Positions 1-8,912 are shown, counted from the first letter of the stretch. The stretch is DNA of 64,000 nucleotides from Microvirga calopogonii (GCF_003347665.1 NZ_QDGA01000008.1:85565-149564); one strand, 5' to 3'. Program-made: numbers and translations. The notes: generated by a model not told the origin, from the letters alone.

Positions 1-1462
1 GCGCCGCATCGACGATGCGCGACGTGGCGTCGATGCCGAGCCGCTTCAGGTTCGCCTGGAATGGCTGCGTGTGCGGCTGAAGCGAGGGTTGGAAATCGAG
101 GAACTCGATCCTGAAGGGTTGCCCGTTCGGCAGTTTCAGCGCTCCGCCCTCGCGCTTGCATCCCGCTTCGCGCAGCAGCTCGTCGGCACGGCGCAGAAGG
201 CGCCGGTCCTGGCCGGATCCGTCGGACACGGGAGGCAGAACGGGATCGCCGAAGACGCTGGCCGGGAGCGTGCCGCGAAACGGTTCGAGCAGCGCCAGCT
301 CTTCCGGCGAGGGCTTGCCGACCGCCTTCATGTCGCTGTTCTCGAAGAACGATGTCGTGCGCCTGAACAGGCCGAACATGATGTTGGCGTTCGTCCATTC
401 GAAGTCGAAGGCGAGGCCGATGGCTTCGCGGATGCGTGGGTCCTTGAAGGCGTCCCGGCGCGTGTTGAAGTACCAGCCCTGGATCGTCGAGGGCGCGTCG
501 TTCGAGATCTCTTCCTTCTTCACCTTGCCTTCGCGCACGGCCGGAAAATCGTAGCCCGTCGACCAGATGCGGGACGTGTATTCCTCGTTGTAGTTGAGCG
601 TGCCGTTCTTGAACGCCTCGAAGGCCACGGTGCGGTCGCGGAAATATTCGTAGCGGACGTGCTCGAAATTGTTCTGGCCCACATTCACCGGCAGGTCCTT
701 GGCCCAGTAATCAGGAACGCGGTCGAACTCGATGAAGCGCCCGACCTCGAAGCGTCCGACCTTGTAGGGGCCGGAGCCGAGCGGCGCTTCCAGCGTGGAG
801 GCCTCGAAATCCTTCCCCTGCCAGTAGCGCTCGGAGAAGATCGGCATGCCGCCGACGATGAGGTGGATGTCGCGGCTGCGCTGCGGCGTGAACCGGACGA
901 GCAGGACATCGTCCGCCTCCGCTTCCGCCGAGGCCATCTGGGTCAGGAGCTGGTTGAAGACCGGATGACCCTTGGTCTTCAGGATGTTGAGCGAGAAGGC
1001 CGCATCCTTCGCGGTCAGCTTCGAGCCGTCGTGGAAGCGTGCTTCGGGGCGCAGGATGAAGCGGTAGGTGAGCTTGTCTTCCGAGATGCGCACGCTCTTC
1101 GCCACAAGCCCGTACAGCGCATCGGGCTCGTCGCCCGAGCCGGCCATCAGGCTGTCGAAGGTGCTCGTCATTCCGGCCGCGCCGTCGCCGCGCAGCACGA
1201 AGACGTTGAGCGTGTTGAAGGTGTCGAAGTTCTGGTTGCCGGTGGTCTGCTTGATCTGGATCGCCAGCGTGCCGCCTTTGGGCGCATTCGGGTTGACGTA
1301 ATCGAAATGCTTGAAGTTGGGCGCGTATTTCAACTCGCCGAAGCTTGAGAGACCATACGTCTCGGTTTCACCCACCAGCGCCAGAGCGTTGCGCGGCAGC
1401 AAGGAAAGAGCGGCACCTGCCGCTCCCGTCATGAGAATGGTCCGGCGGCTGATGTCCCTCAT
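1..1462 (-). CDS. Peptide ABC transporter substrate-binding protein (family 5, YejA-like), Tat-exported, partial
   Basis: The 3' end runs off the left edge; 487 codons are visible with no stop. The start is the ATG at 1460-1462, which overlaps the TGA of the upstream paralogue (ATGA), so the two are translated as one operon. The N-terminus has a twin-arginine motif (SRRTILM, residues 5-11), a hydrophobic stretch and an ALA cleavage-like site. The mature protein has the FKHFDYVNPNAPKGG signature typical of YejA/OppA-type binding proteins, so it should capture oligopeptides in the periplasm. The yejBEF-type permease and ATPase genes would be expected beyond the left edge (inference). Family assignment is secure; the ligand is not. 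Confidence 0.85.
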   Translation of the reverse strand, partial: MRDISRRTILMTGAAGAALSLLPRNALALVGETETYGLSSFGELKYAPNFKHFDYVNPNAPKGGTLAIQIKQTTGNQNFDTFNTLNVFVLRGDGAAGMTSTFDSLMAGSGDEPDALYGLVAKSVRISEDKLTYRFILRPEARFHDGSKLTAKDAAFSLNILKTKGHPVFNQLLTQMASAEAEADDVLLVRFTPQRSRDIHLIVGGMPIFSERYWQGKDFEASTLEAPLGSGPYKVGRFEVGRFIEFDRVPDYWAKDLPVNVGQNNFEHVRYEYFRDRTVAFEAFKNGTLNYNEEYTSRIWSTGYDFPAVREGKVKKEEISNDAPSTIQGWYFNTRRDAFKDPRIREAIGLAFDFEWTNANIMFGLFRRTTSFFENSDMKAVGKPSPEELALLEPFRGTLPASVFGDPVLPPVSDGSGQDRRLLRRADELLREAGCKREGGALKLPNGQPFRIEFLDFQPSLQPHTQPFQANLKRLGIDATSRIVDAA

Positions 1463-3303
1463 CGCGGTGCTCCCGTCTTGGCGGCCTTGGCTTCATCGTA
1501 CCACCAGATGGTCGGGAAGGCGGCACCGCCGTAGCGCGGCATCGTCTCGGGATGGGAGTAGCGGTTCCAGCGCGCCGTGCGCTGCTTCAGCGAGGTCCAT
1601 TGCGGCACCACGTAATCGTGGGCGAGCAGAACGCGGTCGAGCGCTTTCGTTGCGGCCACGAGATCCTCGCGGTCCGTGGCGAAGATCACCTTGTCGATCA
1701 GCGCGTCGATGCCGGGATCGGCAATGCCGGCGAGGTTGCGGGAGCCTTCCCGTGACGCGGCCTGCGATCCCCAGAATTCGCGCTGCTCGTTGCCGGGCGA
1801 GAGGGATTGCGGCCAGAGGCCGGTGGCGATGTCGAAATCGAAGGAGCGGGTGCGGTTGGTGTATTGCACGTCGTCGATGGTGCGCACGCTCGCGGCGATG
1901 CCCAGCCGCTCCAGGGATGCCTTGTAGGGCAGGAACACGCGCTCCTCGTTGGGGCTGCTGCTGAGCAGTTCCGCGCTCAGCACCTCGCCCTTGGCGTTGA
2001 CGCGGCGGCCGTTCTTCACCTCCCACCCGGCTTCCTTGAGCAGGCGATCCGCCTCGCGCAGATTGTTGCGGATCGCTTCGGGCGAGTCGTTGACCGGGTT
2101 CTTGTAGGGCGCCGTGAAGACGCTCGCCGGCACCTTGTCGCGAACGCTCTCCAGGATCTCCAGTTCCTTGCCTTCGGGCAGGCCCGACGAGGCTAGGTCG
2201 AGCCCGTAGAAATAGCTCGAGGGGCGCTCATAGAGACCGTAAAAGATCGTCTTGTTCAGTTCCTCGAAGGGAAAGGCCAGGTTGAAGGCCCGGCGGACGC
2301 GCTGATCCTTGTACTTGTCACGCCGCATGTTGAGCACGAAGGCCTGCATGACGCCCGTGGCGCGGAACGGGAATTCTTCCAGGACGACGCGGCCTTCCTG
2401 GCGTGCCGGGAAGTCGTAGCCCGTGGCCCAGTTGCGGGCGCTGTTCTCGGTACGGAAGTCGAGGCGATCCGCCTTGAAGGCTTCGAGCAGCACCGTCGCG
2501 TCGCGATAGTACTCGTAGCGGATCTCGTCGAAATTGTTCTGCCCCACATTCACGTTGATCTTTTCGCCCCAGTAATCCTTCACGCGCTCGTAAGACGCGT
2601 TGCGGCCCGCGTCGAAATTCTTGAGGCGATAGGGGCCCGAACCGAGCGGCGGTTCGAGCGTGGTCTGCGTCACGTCGCGCTTGCGTCCGTCCGGCGCGGT
2701 GCCTTCCCACCAATGCTTCGGAAGGATGTTCAGCTGGCCCATGATCTGCGGCAGCTCGCGATTGCCTTTCTGGTTGAACGTGAACTTGACCTCGCGCTCG
2801 CCGGTCTTCTCAGCCTTGACGACGTTCGCATAGTAGAAGGCGTAAGTCGGGCTGTTCGCCTTCAGGCTCTCGAAGGAAAAGATCACGTCATCCGCCGTCA
2901 CCGGCCGGCCGTCGTGCCACTTGGCTTCCGGGCGCAGGCGGAAGCTCACCGAGGAATAATCCTCCGGATAGGAGAAGGATTCGGCGAGCAGGCCGTAGGC
3001 CGCGTTCGCCTCGTCGAGGGCGGCGGTGGTCAGGGTTTCGTAGATCAGGCCGAGCCCCTGCTCGGGCGATCCCTTCACGCCCGCGACCACGATGTTGAAG
3101 CTGTCGAAGGTGCCGAGCGCGCCCAGGCGCACCAGACCGCCCTTCGGAGCGTTCGGGTTGACGTAGTCGAAATGCGGGAAGCCCTGAGGATATTTGGGCT
3201 CGTCGAGGAGGGCCGCACCGTGCCGCCATGAGGCTTCCTGGGCTGCGAGAGGGGTGAAGGCGAGGCAGGCAGCGAGGAAGCTCGGCAGAAGGGTACGGAT
3301 CAC
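1459..3303 (-). CDS. Peptide ABC transporter substrate-binding protein (family 5, YejA-like), Sec-exported
   Basis: This 614-residue periplasmic binding protein is first in an operon with its partial paralogue, whose ATG overlaps its TGA. Residues 1-22 look like a Sec signal peptide (MIRTLLPSFLAACLAFTPLA). The mature part opens with the YPQGFPHFDYVNPNAPKGG region of YejA-like family 5 binding proteins and later has the conserved YRLRPEAKWHDG-type block (here FRLRPEAKWHDGRPVTADDV), typical of dipeptide and oligopeptide binders. Length fits YejA (about 600 residues). The role is capture of peptides for an inner-membrane ABC importer. Having Sec and Tat versions side by side is notable. Confidence 0.9.
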   Translation of the reverse strand: MIRTLLPSFLAACLAFTPLAAQEASWRHGAALLDEPKYPQGFPHFDYVNPNAPKGGLVRLGALGTFDSFNIVVAGVKGSPEQGLGLIYETLTTAALDEANAAYGLLAESFSYPEDYSSVSFRLRPEAKWHDGRPVTADDVIFSFESLKANSPTYAFYYANVVKAEKTGEREVKFTFNQKGNRELPQIMGQLNILPKHWWEGTAPDGRKRDVTQTTLEPPLGSGPYRLKNFDAGRNASYERVKDYWGEKINVNVGQNNFDEIRYEYYRDATVLLEAFKADRLDFRTENSARNWATGYDFPARQEGRVVLEEFPFRATGVMQAFVLNMRRDKYKDQRVRRAFNLAFPFEELNKTIFYGLYERPSSYFYGLDLASSGLPEGKELEILESVRDKVPASVFTAPYKNPVNDSPEAIRNNLREADRLLKEAGWEVKNGRRVNAKGEVLSAELLSSSPNEERVFLPYKASLERLGIAASVRTIDDVQYTNRTRSFDFDIATGLWPQSLSPGNEQREFWGSQAASREGSRNLAGIADPGIDALIDKVIFATDREDLVAATKALDRVLLAHDYVVPQWTSLKQRTARWNRYSHPETMPRYGGAAFPTIWWYDEAKAAKTGAPR

Positions 3304-3401
3304 AAGGCGTCTCCTGAAAGGGCGAGGCGTCTGTCGTCAGCTTACATTTTGGGCGCGGCGGGTCGAGCGCAAGGGATAAACCGTAAATGCCGCGAGCGCC
3401 T

Positions 3402-3432
3402 AAAAGAAAAGCCGGGCAGCAAGCCCGGCTTT
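3402..3432 (-). terminator. Rho-independent terminator after the cytochrome c gene
   Basis: Perfect 7-bp arms, GCCGGGC at 3411-3417 and GCCCGGC at 3423-3429, with a 5-nt loop. Read on the minus strand the hairpin is followed by TTTTCTTTTA. It starts about 26 nt after the cytochrome stop codon. Confidence 0.85.
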
Positions 3433-3457
3433 CCGAAATGCGATCGATGCGAATGAC

Positions 3458-4000
3458 TTACTGGGCAGCCGGGAGCGGAACCGGGTTGTCCGAGAGGGTC
3501 CGCAGGTAAGCCAGCAGATCCGCCCGGTCCTTGGCTCCGGCAAGGCCCGCGAAGGCCATGATGGTGCCGGGGGTGGCCTGCTTCGGGTTGTGGACGAAGG
3601 CGTCCAGGGCCTCGTAGGTCCAGTTGCCGCCATGGGCCTTCATGCCGGCCGAGTAGTTGAAGCCCTCGTGCGAGGCGACCGGGCGTCCGACGACGCCGTA
3701 GAGGTTCGGGCCGACCTTGTTCGGGCCGCCTTTTTCGAGGGTGTGGCAGGCGGCGCACTTCTTGGACTGAGCCTGGCCCTTCGCCGGATCGGCGCTGGCC
3801 AGGAGGACCGGAAGCGGCTGTGCCGGCTCTGCGGGAGCGGCACCACCGCCAGCGGCAGCCGCTTCGGGGGCCGGGAGATCGTATCCGGGGACAGCGGGCT
3901 TATGGGGAGCAAACAGGCCGCCGGCGATAACGTTGACGCCGACCACGAAGAGAAGCGAACCGAAAACGGCGCCCGCGATCTTATTGGTCTCGATATTCAT
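3458..4000 (-). CDS. Membrane-anchored c-type cytochrome (CycM-like)
   Basis: A 180-residue class I cytochrome c. An uncleaved N-terminal membrane anchor spans about residues 9-29, followed by an Ala/Pro-rich linker (about 40-68) and the haem domain. The haem attachment motif is CAACH (C82-C85-H86), and the likely axial methionine is M148 in TIMAF. This layout matches CycM/cytochrome c552 of Bradyrhizobium and relatives, which passes electrons from the bc1 complex to aa3 oxidase on the periplasmic face. It is a single-gene unit with its own terminator. The symbol is left blank because other membrane cytochromes share the design. Confidence 0.88.
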   Translation of the reverse strand: MNIETNKIAGAVFGSLLFVVGVNVIAGGLFAPHKPAVPGYDLPAPEAAAAGGGAAPAEPAQPLPVLLASADPAKGQAQSKKCAACHTLEKGGPNKVGPNLYGVVGRPVASHEGFNYSAGMKAHGGNWTYEALDAFVHNPKQATPGTIMAFAGLAGAKDRADLLAYLRTLSDNPVPLPAAQ

Positions 4001-4335
4001 CAGTTAGGCTCTCCTCGCCTTCGTACACCGGCGAAATCAGCGCAGCAGAACGGATCCGCGGGCGGATGCCCACGACAGGGCCGTTGCTTAGCCGTAGTGA
4101 TGGGGTTTTGACAATGGGGTTTCCAGGAGTTTTCGCCGTTCTCGTGGTCGCAGCACGGGTGCCGAACGCCTTGAACCGCTCGAAGGTTCGGTTCCGGCCG
4201 ATGACGACAAGCCCCGCCCTCCGCTTTTCGGTCCGATGCTGACTTGAGGGCAGGGGCATCGGATGAATCCCAAAAGTGCATTCCACTTTCGGGTCCGATG
4301 CTCTAAGGACGCGCAGTTTCCTTGAAGACCGCACC
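4001..4335. other. Intergenic gap between divergent cytochrome and kdsB genes
   Basis: No gene is supported here. It holds the palindromic repeat at 4256-4305 and an isolated half-like motif (CTTTTCGGTCCGATGCT, about 4224-4240). Short antisense ORFs lack family features. Promoters for both flanking genes must lie here, but none is obvious. Confidence 0.6.
4256..4305. repeat. GCATCGGA...TCCGATGC palindromic repeat (family A)
   Basis: The element begins GCATCGGATGAATCCCAAAAG and ends in a GGTCCGATGC half, with an inner AAGTGCATTCCACTT palindrome. It recurs at 17995, 20982, 22045, 31885, 51935 and elsewhere. It sits just before kdsB, and an in-frame ATG inside it (4276) is not the kdsB start. 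Confidence 0.85.
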
Positions 4336-5094
4336 ATGTCCGATCCCATCGTCCTGATCCCCTCCCGCCTTGCCGCGACCCGTCTGCCGAACAAGCCTCT
4401 GGCCGAGATCGCCGGCGAACCCATGATCGTCCATGTATGGCGGCGGGCCGTCGAGGCGGGAATCGGGCCCGTGGCCGTGGCGACCGACGCCCCCGAGATC
4501 GCCGAAGCGGTGACCAGGGCAGGGGGGAGCGCGGTCATGACCCGGACGGACCACGCCTCCGGCTCCGATCGCATCTTCGAGGCTGTGGAAAAGCTCGACC
4601 CGGACGGGCGGCATGACGTGATCGTGAACGTTCAGGGAGACCTGCCGACCATCGATCCGGCGGCGATTGCGGCCTCCATCGTCCCGCTCTCCGATCCGGA
4701 GGTCGACATCGCGACTCTCGTGGCGGTCATCGCCCGGGAGGAGGAGAAGACCAATCCCAACGTGGTGAAGATGGTGGGCAGCCCGCTCTCGGCTGGACAT
4801 TTCCGCGCCCTCTACTTCACCCGTGCGACCGCGCCCTACGGCGAAGGTCCGCTTTATCACCACATCGGCCTCTATGCCTATCGCCGCAAGGCGTTGCAGC
4901 GTTTCGTCGGCCTCAAGCCGTCGCCCCTGGAGACGCGCGAGAAACTGGAGCAGCTGCGGGCGCTGGAAGCCGGCATGAGGATCGATGCCGTCGTGGTCGA
5001 TGACGTGCCGCTCGGCGTCGACACCCCTCACGATCTGGAAAGGGCGCGCGAGATCATCGCGGCCAGAATGATTGGGTCCCGGAGGACATCATGA
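4336..5094 (+). CDS. kdsB: 3-deoxy-manno-octulosonate cytidylyltransferase
   Basis: KdsB activates Kdo with CTP to give CMP-Kdo, the donor for the inner core of lipopolysaccharide; it is cytosolic. The 252-residue product starts [20 protein letters not shown], the nucleotide-binding N-terminus of the family, and has VNVQGDLP (the metal/nucleotide site; most homologues have GDEP). An in-frame ATG 60 nt upstream lies inside the palindromic repeat, so the ATG at 4336 is preferred. Its TGA overlaps the pheA ATG (ATGA), indicating translational coupling with prephenate dehydratase. Confidence 0.95.
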   Translation: MSDPIVLIPSRLAATRLPNKPLAEIAGEPMIVHVWRRAVEAGIGPVAVATDAPEIAEAVTRAGGSAVMTRTDHASGSDRIFEAVEKLDPDGRHDVIVNVQGDLPTIDPAAIAASIVPLSDPEVDIATLVAVIAREEEKTNPNVVKMVGSPLSAGHFRALYFTRATAPYGEGPLYHHIGLYAYRRKALQRFVGLKPSPLETREKLEQLRALEAGMRIDAVVVDDVPLGVDTPHDLERAREIIAARMIGSRRTS

Positions 5095-5945
5095 GCAAGC
5101 TTATTTCCTTCCAAGGTGAGCTGGGCGCCAATTCCCACACGGCCTGTTCGGAGGCGCGCCCCGACTGGGAGCCGCTCCCCTGTCCGACCTTCGAGGATGC
5201 CCTGGCAGCCGTGAACGAGGGAACGGCGGGCCTCGCCATGATCCCCATCGAGAACTCCATCGCCGGGCGCGTGGCCGACATCCACCACATGCTGCCGACC
5301 TCCGGGCTGCATATCGTCGGCGAGCATTTCCTGCCGATCCACTTCCATCTCATGGCGATCCCGGGCGCGGATCTCGGCACCGTCAAGGACGTCTACAGCC
5401 ATGTCCACGCCCTGGGGCAGTGCCGCAAGATCATCCGGAAGCTTGGGCTCAAGGCCCACGTGGCCGGCGACACCGCGGGCTCGGCCCGCGAGGTGTCGGA
5501 GTGGGAGGATCCGACCCGGGCATCGCTGTCGCCCCGCATGGCGGCCGACATCTACGGCCTGAAGATCCTGCTGGAGAACGTGGAGGACGAGGCGCACAAC
5601 ACCACCCGCTTCGTCATCCTGTCGAAGACGCCGTATTGGGCGCCCGCCAGGCAGGGGCCGACCGTGACCTCCTTCGTGTTCCGCGTCCGCAACCTGCCTG
5701 CCGCGCTCTACAAGGCTTTGGGTGGTTTTGCGACCAACGGCATCAACATGACGAAGCTCGAGAGCTACATGCTCGAAGGCGAGTTCCTGGCGACGCAGTT
5801 CTACGCCGAGGTGGACGGCCACCCGGAGGACGCCAATCTCAAGCGGGCCCTGGAGGAGCTGGAATTCTTCTCCCGCGAACTGCGCATTCTCGGCGTCTAC
5901 CCGGCCGATCCGTTCCGGGAGAAGATCAAGGAAGCGGCCGAGTGA
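5091..5945 (+). CDS. pheA: Prephenate dehydratase
   Basis: This 284-residue monofunctional enzyme converts prephenate to phenylpyruvate in phenylalanine synthesis. It has an N-terminal dehydratase domain ([18 protein letters not shown] with the catalytic TRF motif) and a C-terminal ACT domain (about residues 195-275) with the TKLESYM motif corresponding to the ESRP phenylalanine-binding site, so feedback inhibition is expected. No chorismate mutase domain is present. It is coupled to kdsB by a 4-nt overlap and to the next gene by a GTGA overlap. Confidence 0.95.
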   Translation: MSKLISFQGELGANSHTACSEARPDWEPLPCPTFEDALAAVNEGTAGLAMIPIENSIAGRVADIHHMLPTSGLHIVGEHFLPIHFHLMAIPGADLGTVKDVYSHVHALGQCRKIIRKLGLKAHVAGDTAGSAREVSEWEDPTRASLSPRMAADIYGLKILLENVEDEAHNTTRFVILSKTPYWAPARQGPTVTSFVFRVRNLPAALYKALGGFATNGINMTKLESYMLEGEFLATQFYAEVDGHPEDANLKRALEELEFFSRELRILGVYPADPFREKIKEAAE

Positions 5946-6472
5946 CCATCCTCATCCGCGAAGCGGTTGGGGGTGATATCGAAGGGATCGCCAGGGTCCA
6001 CGTCCAGGGCTGGCGTGAATCCTACAAGGATTTCCTGCGCCCCGAGGCGCTCGCGGGCCTCTCCGTCGAAGAGCGGATGCGGATGTGGGAAAGCGCCTTC
6101 GCGCAGCCGGATCCACGGGCCAGGCTTCTCGTCGCGGAGACGGATAGCGGCGAGATCGTCGGCTTTGCCCGTGGCGGGCCGATCCGCGACGGTGCCGAAC
6201 TGCTCGGCACCGAGGCCGAGCTCTTCGCCATCTACCTGCTCGACAAGGTCAAGCGCCAGGGTATCGGCCGCGGGCTGATGGGTGGCGTTCTCGATCATCT
6301 CGGTCGGCACGGCTTCCGCTCGGCCGGCCTGTGGGTGCTGAAGGACAATCTCGCCGCCCGTCGCTTCTACGAGGCCCTGGGCGGGCAACCGGGCGCCGAA
6401 CAATCCTTCGACCTGCGCGGCCAGATGGTCGTCGAGGTCGCCTACCGGTTCGAGTTGGCGACGCAGCCTTAG
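5942..6472 (+). CDS. GNAT-family N-acetyltransferase
   Basis: A 176-residue GNAT protein. The start is GTG at 5942, overlapping the pheA stop (GTGA). The acetyl-CoA-binding motif A is visible as LDKVKRQGIGRGLMGGVLDHL, preceded by the AELFAIYLL strand; the C-terminal half has LWVLKDNLAARRFYEALG, the usual motif B. The substrate cannot be inferred. Its place as last gene of kdsB-pheA-GNAT suggests co-expression rather than a pathway role. Confidence 0.85.
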   Translation: MTILIREAVGGDIEGIARVHVQGWRESYKDFLRPEALAGLSVEERMRMWESAFAQPDPRARLLVAETDSGEIVGFARGGPIRDGAELLGTEAELFAIYLLDKVKRQGIGRGLMGGVLDHLGRHGFRSAGLWVLKDNLAARRFYEALGGQPGAEQSFDLRGQMVVEVAYRFELATQP

Positions 6473-6596
6473 AGGCGCAGTTCCCACAATCTCATCGTCG
6501 TCGCTCCACCTGGAAATGACTCGCTTCCCGCAACGCTCTCCCGTCATGGCCGGGCTCGTCTGGGCCATCTCGGTCTGCTGTGGCCACCCCCGCAGC

Positions 6597-6695
6597 CCTC
6601 ATCCTGAGGAGCGAAGCGTCTCGAAGGACGAGGGCGTCCCCGTGCTCTCTGGACGATCCTTCGAGACGCCGCTGGCGCGGCTCCTCAGGATGAGG
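6597..6695. repeat. CCTCATCCTGAGGAGC inverted repeat (family C)
   Basis: About 99 bp that folds end to end: CCTCATCCTGAGGAGC at the left pairs with GCTCCTCAGGATGAGG at the right, and inner CGTCTCGAAGGA pairs with TCCTTCGAGACG. A second copy lies at 31092-31189. This looks like a dispersed palindromic element of the kind common in Rhizobiales intergenic DNA. Confidence 0.85.
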
Positions 6696-6738
6696 TCAGA
6701 GAGGGTGATCGAGCGAACGTTATGTTCTCACTTTGTTC

Positions 6739-6767
6739 TTGACAAGCTTCCTAGGCTCGGCTATATC
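6739..6767 (+). promoter_or_regulatory. Strong sigma70-type promoter
   Basis: TTGACA at 6739-6744, a 17-bp spacer and TATATC at 6762-6767. It closely resembles the promoter of tRNA-Met in this window (TTGACA, 18 bp, TATATC). There is no protein-coding gene downstream on this strand, which suggests a stable RNA. Confidence 0.75.
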
Positions 6768-6773
6768 GTTCTC

Positions 6774-7030
6774 TATTCCCGCCCGGCGAGGGGCGCGCTC
6801 GCGAGGCGTCGCAAGAACGGGGCGGGAAGCGGTCCGGTCGCAGGCCTCGCAACCCTGTGGCCGGAGGCCCTTGGTGCCTGTGGGCTGCCAAGTCGAAACG
6901 CCTAAAAGAACCGCGTGCAAGACGCCGTCCGGCTCTTCCACTCTCACAGACACAGCGAGCCGGATGGTCCTGGCACCCTCCCTCGATCCCTGCAGGCTCG
7001 CAGCACAAGCTGCGGGCCCGCAGGTGCTGG
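6774..7030 (+). ncRNA. Probable structured non-coding RNA, possibly 6S RNA
   Basis: The sequence downstream of the promoter has no supported ORF but many helices: TTCCCGCCC 6776-6784 with 6820-6828; GGCGTC 6805-6810 with 6921-6926; GCGGT 6829-6833 with 6910-6914; GGCCTC 6843-6848 with 6864-6869; CTTGG 6870-6874 with 6888-6892; CCGGCTC 6929-6935 with 6957-6963. The first two are alternatives. The long nested fold and the AACGCCTAAAAG stretch (about 6897-6908), weakly like the GCCTTAAAAC part of E. coli 6S RNA, make 6S RNA a possible identity. The 3' end is not defined; a shorter RNA of about 160 nt is equally possible. Confidence 0.45.
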
Positions 7031-7055
7031 CTCTTTGACATCAGACACAACCCCC

Positions 7056-7182
7056 GTCATCCCGGGGCCGCGGAAGCGGAACCCGGGACCCAGAGCCGCC
7101 GACGGTGCAGCAGGAGACGCGACGCGGCTCGCCCTGTCTTGAGACGTCGCGGTTCTGGGTTCCCGCCTGCGCGGGAATGACA
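7056..7182. repeat. GTCATCCCGGGG...GGGAATGAC palindromic repeat (family E)
   Basis: A long imperfect inverted repeat with GTCAT at the left edge and AATGAC at the right; inner arms GGAACCCGGGACCCAGA and TTCTGGGTTCCCGC pair. Similar copies are at 8634-8730 and 11804-11940. It lies downstream of nudC. Confidence 0.8.
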
Positions 7183-7266
7183 AGGGCGCAGGTTTCCGCG
7201 CCGTTCTCGGCGCATGGTCCCGGATCGCCTTCACCACCCCTCGCGAATGACGCCCTTCAAACGCGC

Positions 7267-8169
7267 CTAATTCTTCACCCACTCCCGGACCAAATGGTTG
7301 GCGATCGCGATCGGCGAGGGGGCGTCGAATTGCTCGTGGGTGCCCTCCAGCATGCGCCTGACATCGTCCTTCGTGAACCAGCGGGCGTCCTCCAGCTCCT
7401 CACCGTCGAAGGTGATCTCCTCGGTGAGCGCTTCGCCGATGCAGCCGATCATGATGTTCGACGGGAAGGGCCAGGGCTGGGAGGTCATGTAGCGCACCGC
7501 GCCGACCCGGATGCCGGCTTCCTCGAACGTCTCCCGGCGGACCGCATCCTCGATGGTCTCGCCCGGCTCCAGGAAGCCCGCGAGGCAGGAATACATCTTC
7601 TCGGCAAAGCGCGGCTGGCGGCCCATGAGGCATTTGTCGCCCCGCGTGATCAGCATGATCACCACCGGATCGGTGCGGGGAAAGTGCTGGGCGCCGCAAG
7701 CACCGCAATCGCGCCGGAAGCCGGCCTGGGCGAGTTGCGTCGGCGCGCCACAATTGGCGCAGAAGCGATGCCGCCGGTGCCAGTCCAGCAGGGATTTCGC
7801 CATCGCGAGCAGCCCGAGCTCCTCCGCCGGAACGAGGCCGCGCACGGCGATGGAGCGCAGGTCCACGACTGCGAAGGCCGGATCGTCCAGGAAGGATTCA
7901 GCCGCCTCCGGCGCGGCCAGGGTCGCCACCACGGGACGGTCTCCGAGCGTGCCGAGAAAGACCTGCTCCTGATGGCCGGGGAGGCGGCCCAGAATGGAGG
8001 AGGGAAGGAGGCTCGTTCCAGGCTCGCCGGCCTGGAGGACCGGCAGGTCGCCGGCCAGGACCACCATGGCGGTGCGCGGATCCCGCGCCGCATTGGCAAG
8101 CGCTTCCGGGTCCCGCTCGGCGCTGTGGCGGACGAGCGGGTTCGTGATGTAGGCGATGGGTCGGGTCAT
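7267..8169 (-). CDS. nudC: NAD(+)/NADH pyrophosphatase (NUDIX)
   Basis: NudC hydrolyses NAD(H) to NMN(H) and AMP and can remove NAD caps from RNA. The 300-residue protein has the expected order: N-terminal NUDIX-like domain, zinc ribbon with C137, C140, C155 and C158, and catalytic NUDIX domain. The NUDIX box is GFLEPGETIEDAVRRETFEE (from residue 198), followed by the diagnostic SQPWPFP motif (230-236). The gene is 4 nt downstream of the HIT gene and probably co-transcribed with it. Confidence 0.95.
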   Translation of the reverse strand: MTRPIAYITNPLVRHSAERDPEALANAARDPRTAMVVLAGDLPVLQAGEPGTSLLPSSILGRLPGHQEQVFLGTLGDRPVVATLAAPEAAESFLDDPAFAVVDLRSIAVRGLVPAEELGLLAMAKSLLDWHRRHRFCANCGAPTQLAQAGFRRDCGACGAQHFPRTDPVVIMLITRGDKCLMGRQPRFAEKMYSCLAGFLEPGETIEDAVRRETFEEAGIRVGAVRYMTSQPWPFPSNIMIGCIGEALTEEITFDGEELEDARWFTKDDVRRMLEGTHEQFDAPSPIAIANHLVREWVKN

Positions 8170-8173
8170 GGGG

Positions 8174-8584
8174 TCAGGCCGCTGCGAAAAGGGCTGCGGC
8201 GCGCTCGATCAGGGCCGTCGCCGCGTGGTCGGGATAAGGCGTGCGGGTGCCGTGTCCCCAGACGGGGCCGGGCCAGGCCGGATCGGAGCGGAAGCGCCCG
8301 ATAACGTGCACATGAAGCTGCGTCACGATGTTGCCCAGCGCACCCACATTCACCTTGTCGGGCTTGGAGAGCTCCAGCATCACCTTGGTGGCGATGCGGA
8401 TCTCCTGGGCAAGCTGCGCGTAATCGGCCTCCGAGAGGTCGGTGAACTCGCTCGCTCCCGCGATGCGCGGCACCAGCACGAACCAGGGAAAGCGCGCATC
8501 GTTCAGAAACAGGACGGACGAGAGGGCGAGGTCGCCGACGGGGATCGTGTCGGCTTCGAGCCGGGAATCGAGCGTGAATGTCAT
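8174..8584 (-). CDS. HIT-family protein
   Basis: A 136-residue histidine-triad protein. The motif QLHVHVIGRF near residues 94-103 is the HxHx signature used for nucleotide phosphoramide or dinucleotide hydrolysis; the third position is not His, as in many bacterial HIT proteins. The start is the ATG at 8582-8584 (MTFTLDSRLEAD); the longer open frame upstream runs into a palindromic repeat and is unlikely to be coding. Together with adjacent nudC it forms a two-gene nucleotide-hydrolysis unit. Confidence 0.88.
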   Translation of the reverse strand: MTFTLDSRLEADTIPVGDLALSSVLFLNDARFPWFVLVPRIAGASEFTDLSEADYAQLAQEIRIATKVMLELSKPDKVNVGALGNIVTQLHVHVIGRFRSDPAWPGPVWGHGTRTPYPDHAATALIERAAALFAAA

Positions 8585-8633
8585 AGCGCTATGTAACCGA
8601 GCCTGCGGCTTCGTGTCAGCCTGAACCTCGCAT

Positions 8634-8730
8634 GTCATCCCCGGCGCACGGAGTGCGGGAAGGGGATCCACGATCAGGCGCTGAGCGATGGGTTCCCTTC
8701 CCCTCCGCTGCGCTTCGGCCGGGAATGACA
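8634..8730. repeat. Family E palindromic repeat
   Basis: It starts GTCATCCCCGGCGCACG and ends GGCCGGGAATGAC, with the inner arms GAAGGGGATCC and GGGTTCCCTTC pairing. It lies between the divergent HIT gene and ffs. Confidence 0.75.
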
Positions 8731-8780
8731 CGGATGGCGGTGGAGAGCGGGGATGGCCGTGGGGGCGGCTCGTTTCCAAC

Positions 8781-8809
8781 TTGCGTTTCTCGGGCAATAC
8801 GCCCATATA
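8781..8809 (+). promoter_or_regulatory. Promoter of ffs
   Basis: TTGCGT at 8781-8786, a 17-bp spacer and CATATA at 8804-8809, ending 4 nt before the first paired base of the SRP RNA. Confidence 0.6.
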
Positions 8810-8812
8810 GCC

Positions 8813-8912
8813 CGTGGGAGGTTGGCGAGGGACGTCTCACTCGCCAACCGGGTCAGGTCCGGAAGGAAGCAGCCCTAACGAGACCGAACGGGTCTTCGTC
8901 CAGCCTCCCACC
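8813..8912 (+). ncRNA. ffs: Signal recognition particle RNA (4.5S type)
   Basis: The diagnostic core GGTCAGGTCCGGAAGGAAGC (from 8850) continuing into AGCC, the Ffh-binding helix 8, is present. The ends pair: GTGGGAGGTTGG (8814-8825) with CCAGCCTCCCAC (8900-8911). CTTTT follows as a termination signal. The RNA works with Ffh to deliver membrane proteins co-translationally. It lies directly ahead of dnaX, a common arrangement. Confidence 0.95.

Noticed and set aside
71..1348. 425-codon plus-strand frame at the left edge
   Set aside because: It lies opposite the Tat-exported binding-protein gene; long antisense frames are common in GC-rich DNA and it has no domain.
4276..4335. Extended N-terminus for kdsB
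   Set aside because: The upstream ATG lies inside a palindromic repeat; the family N-terminus begins at 4336.
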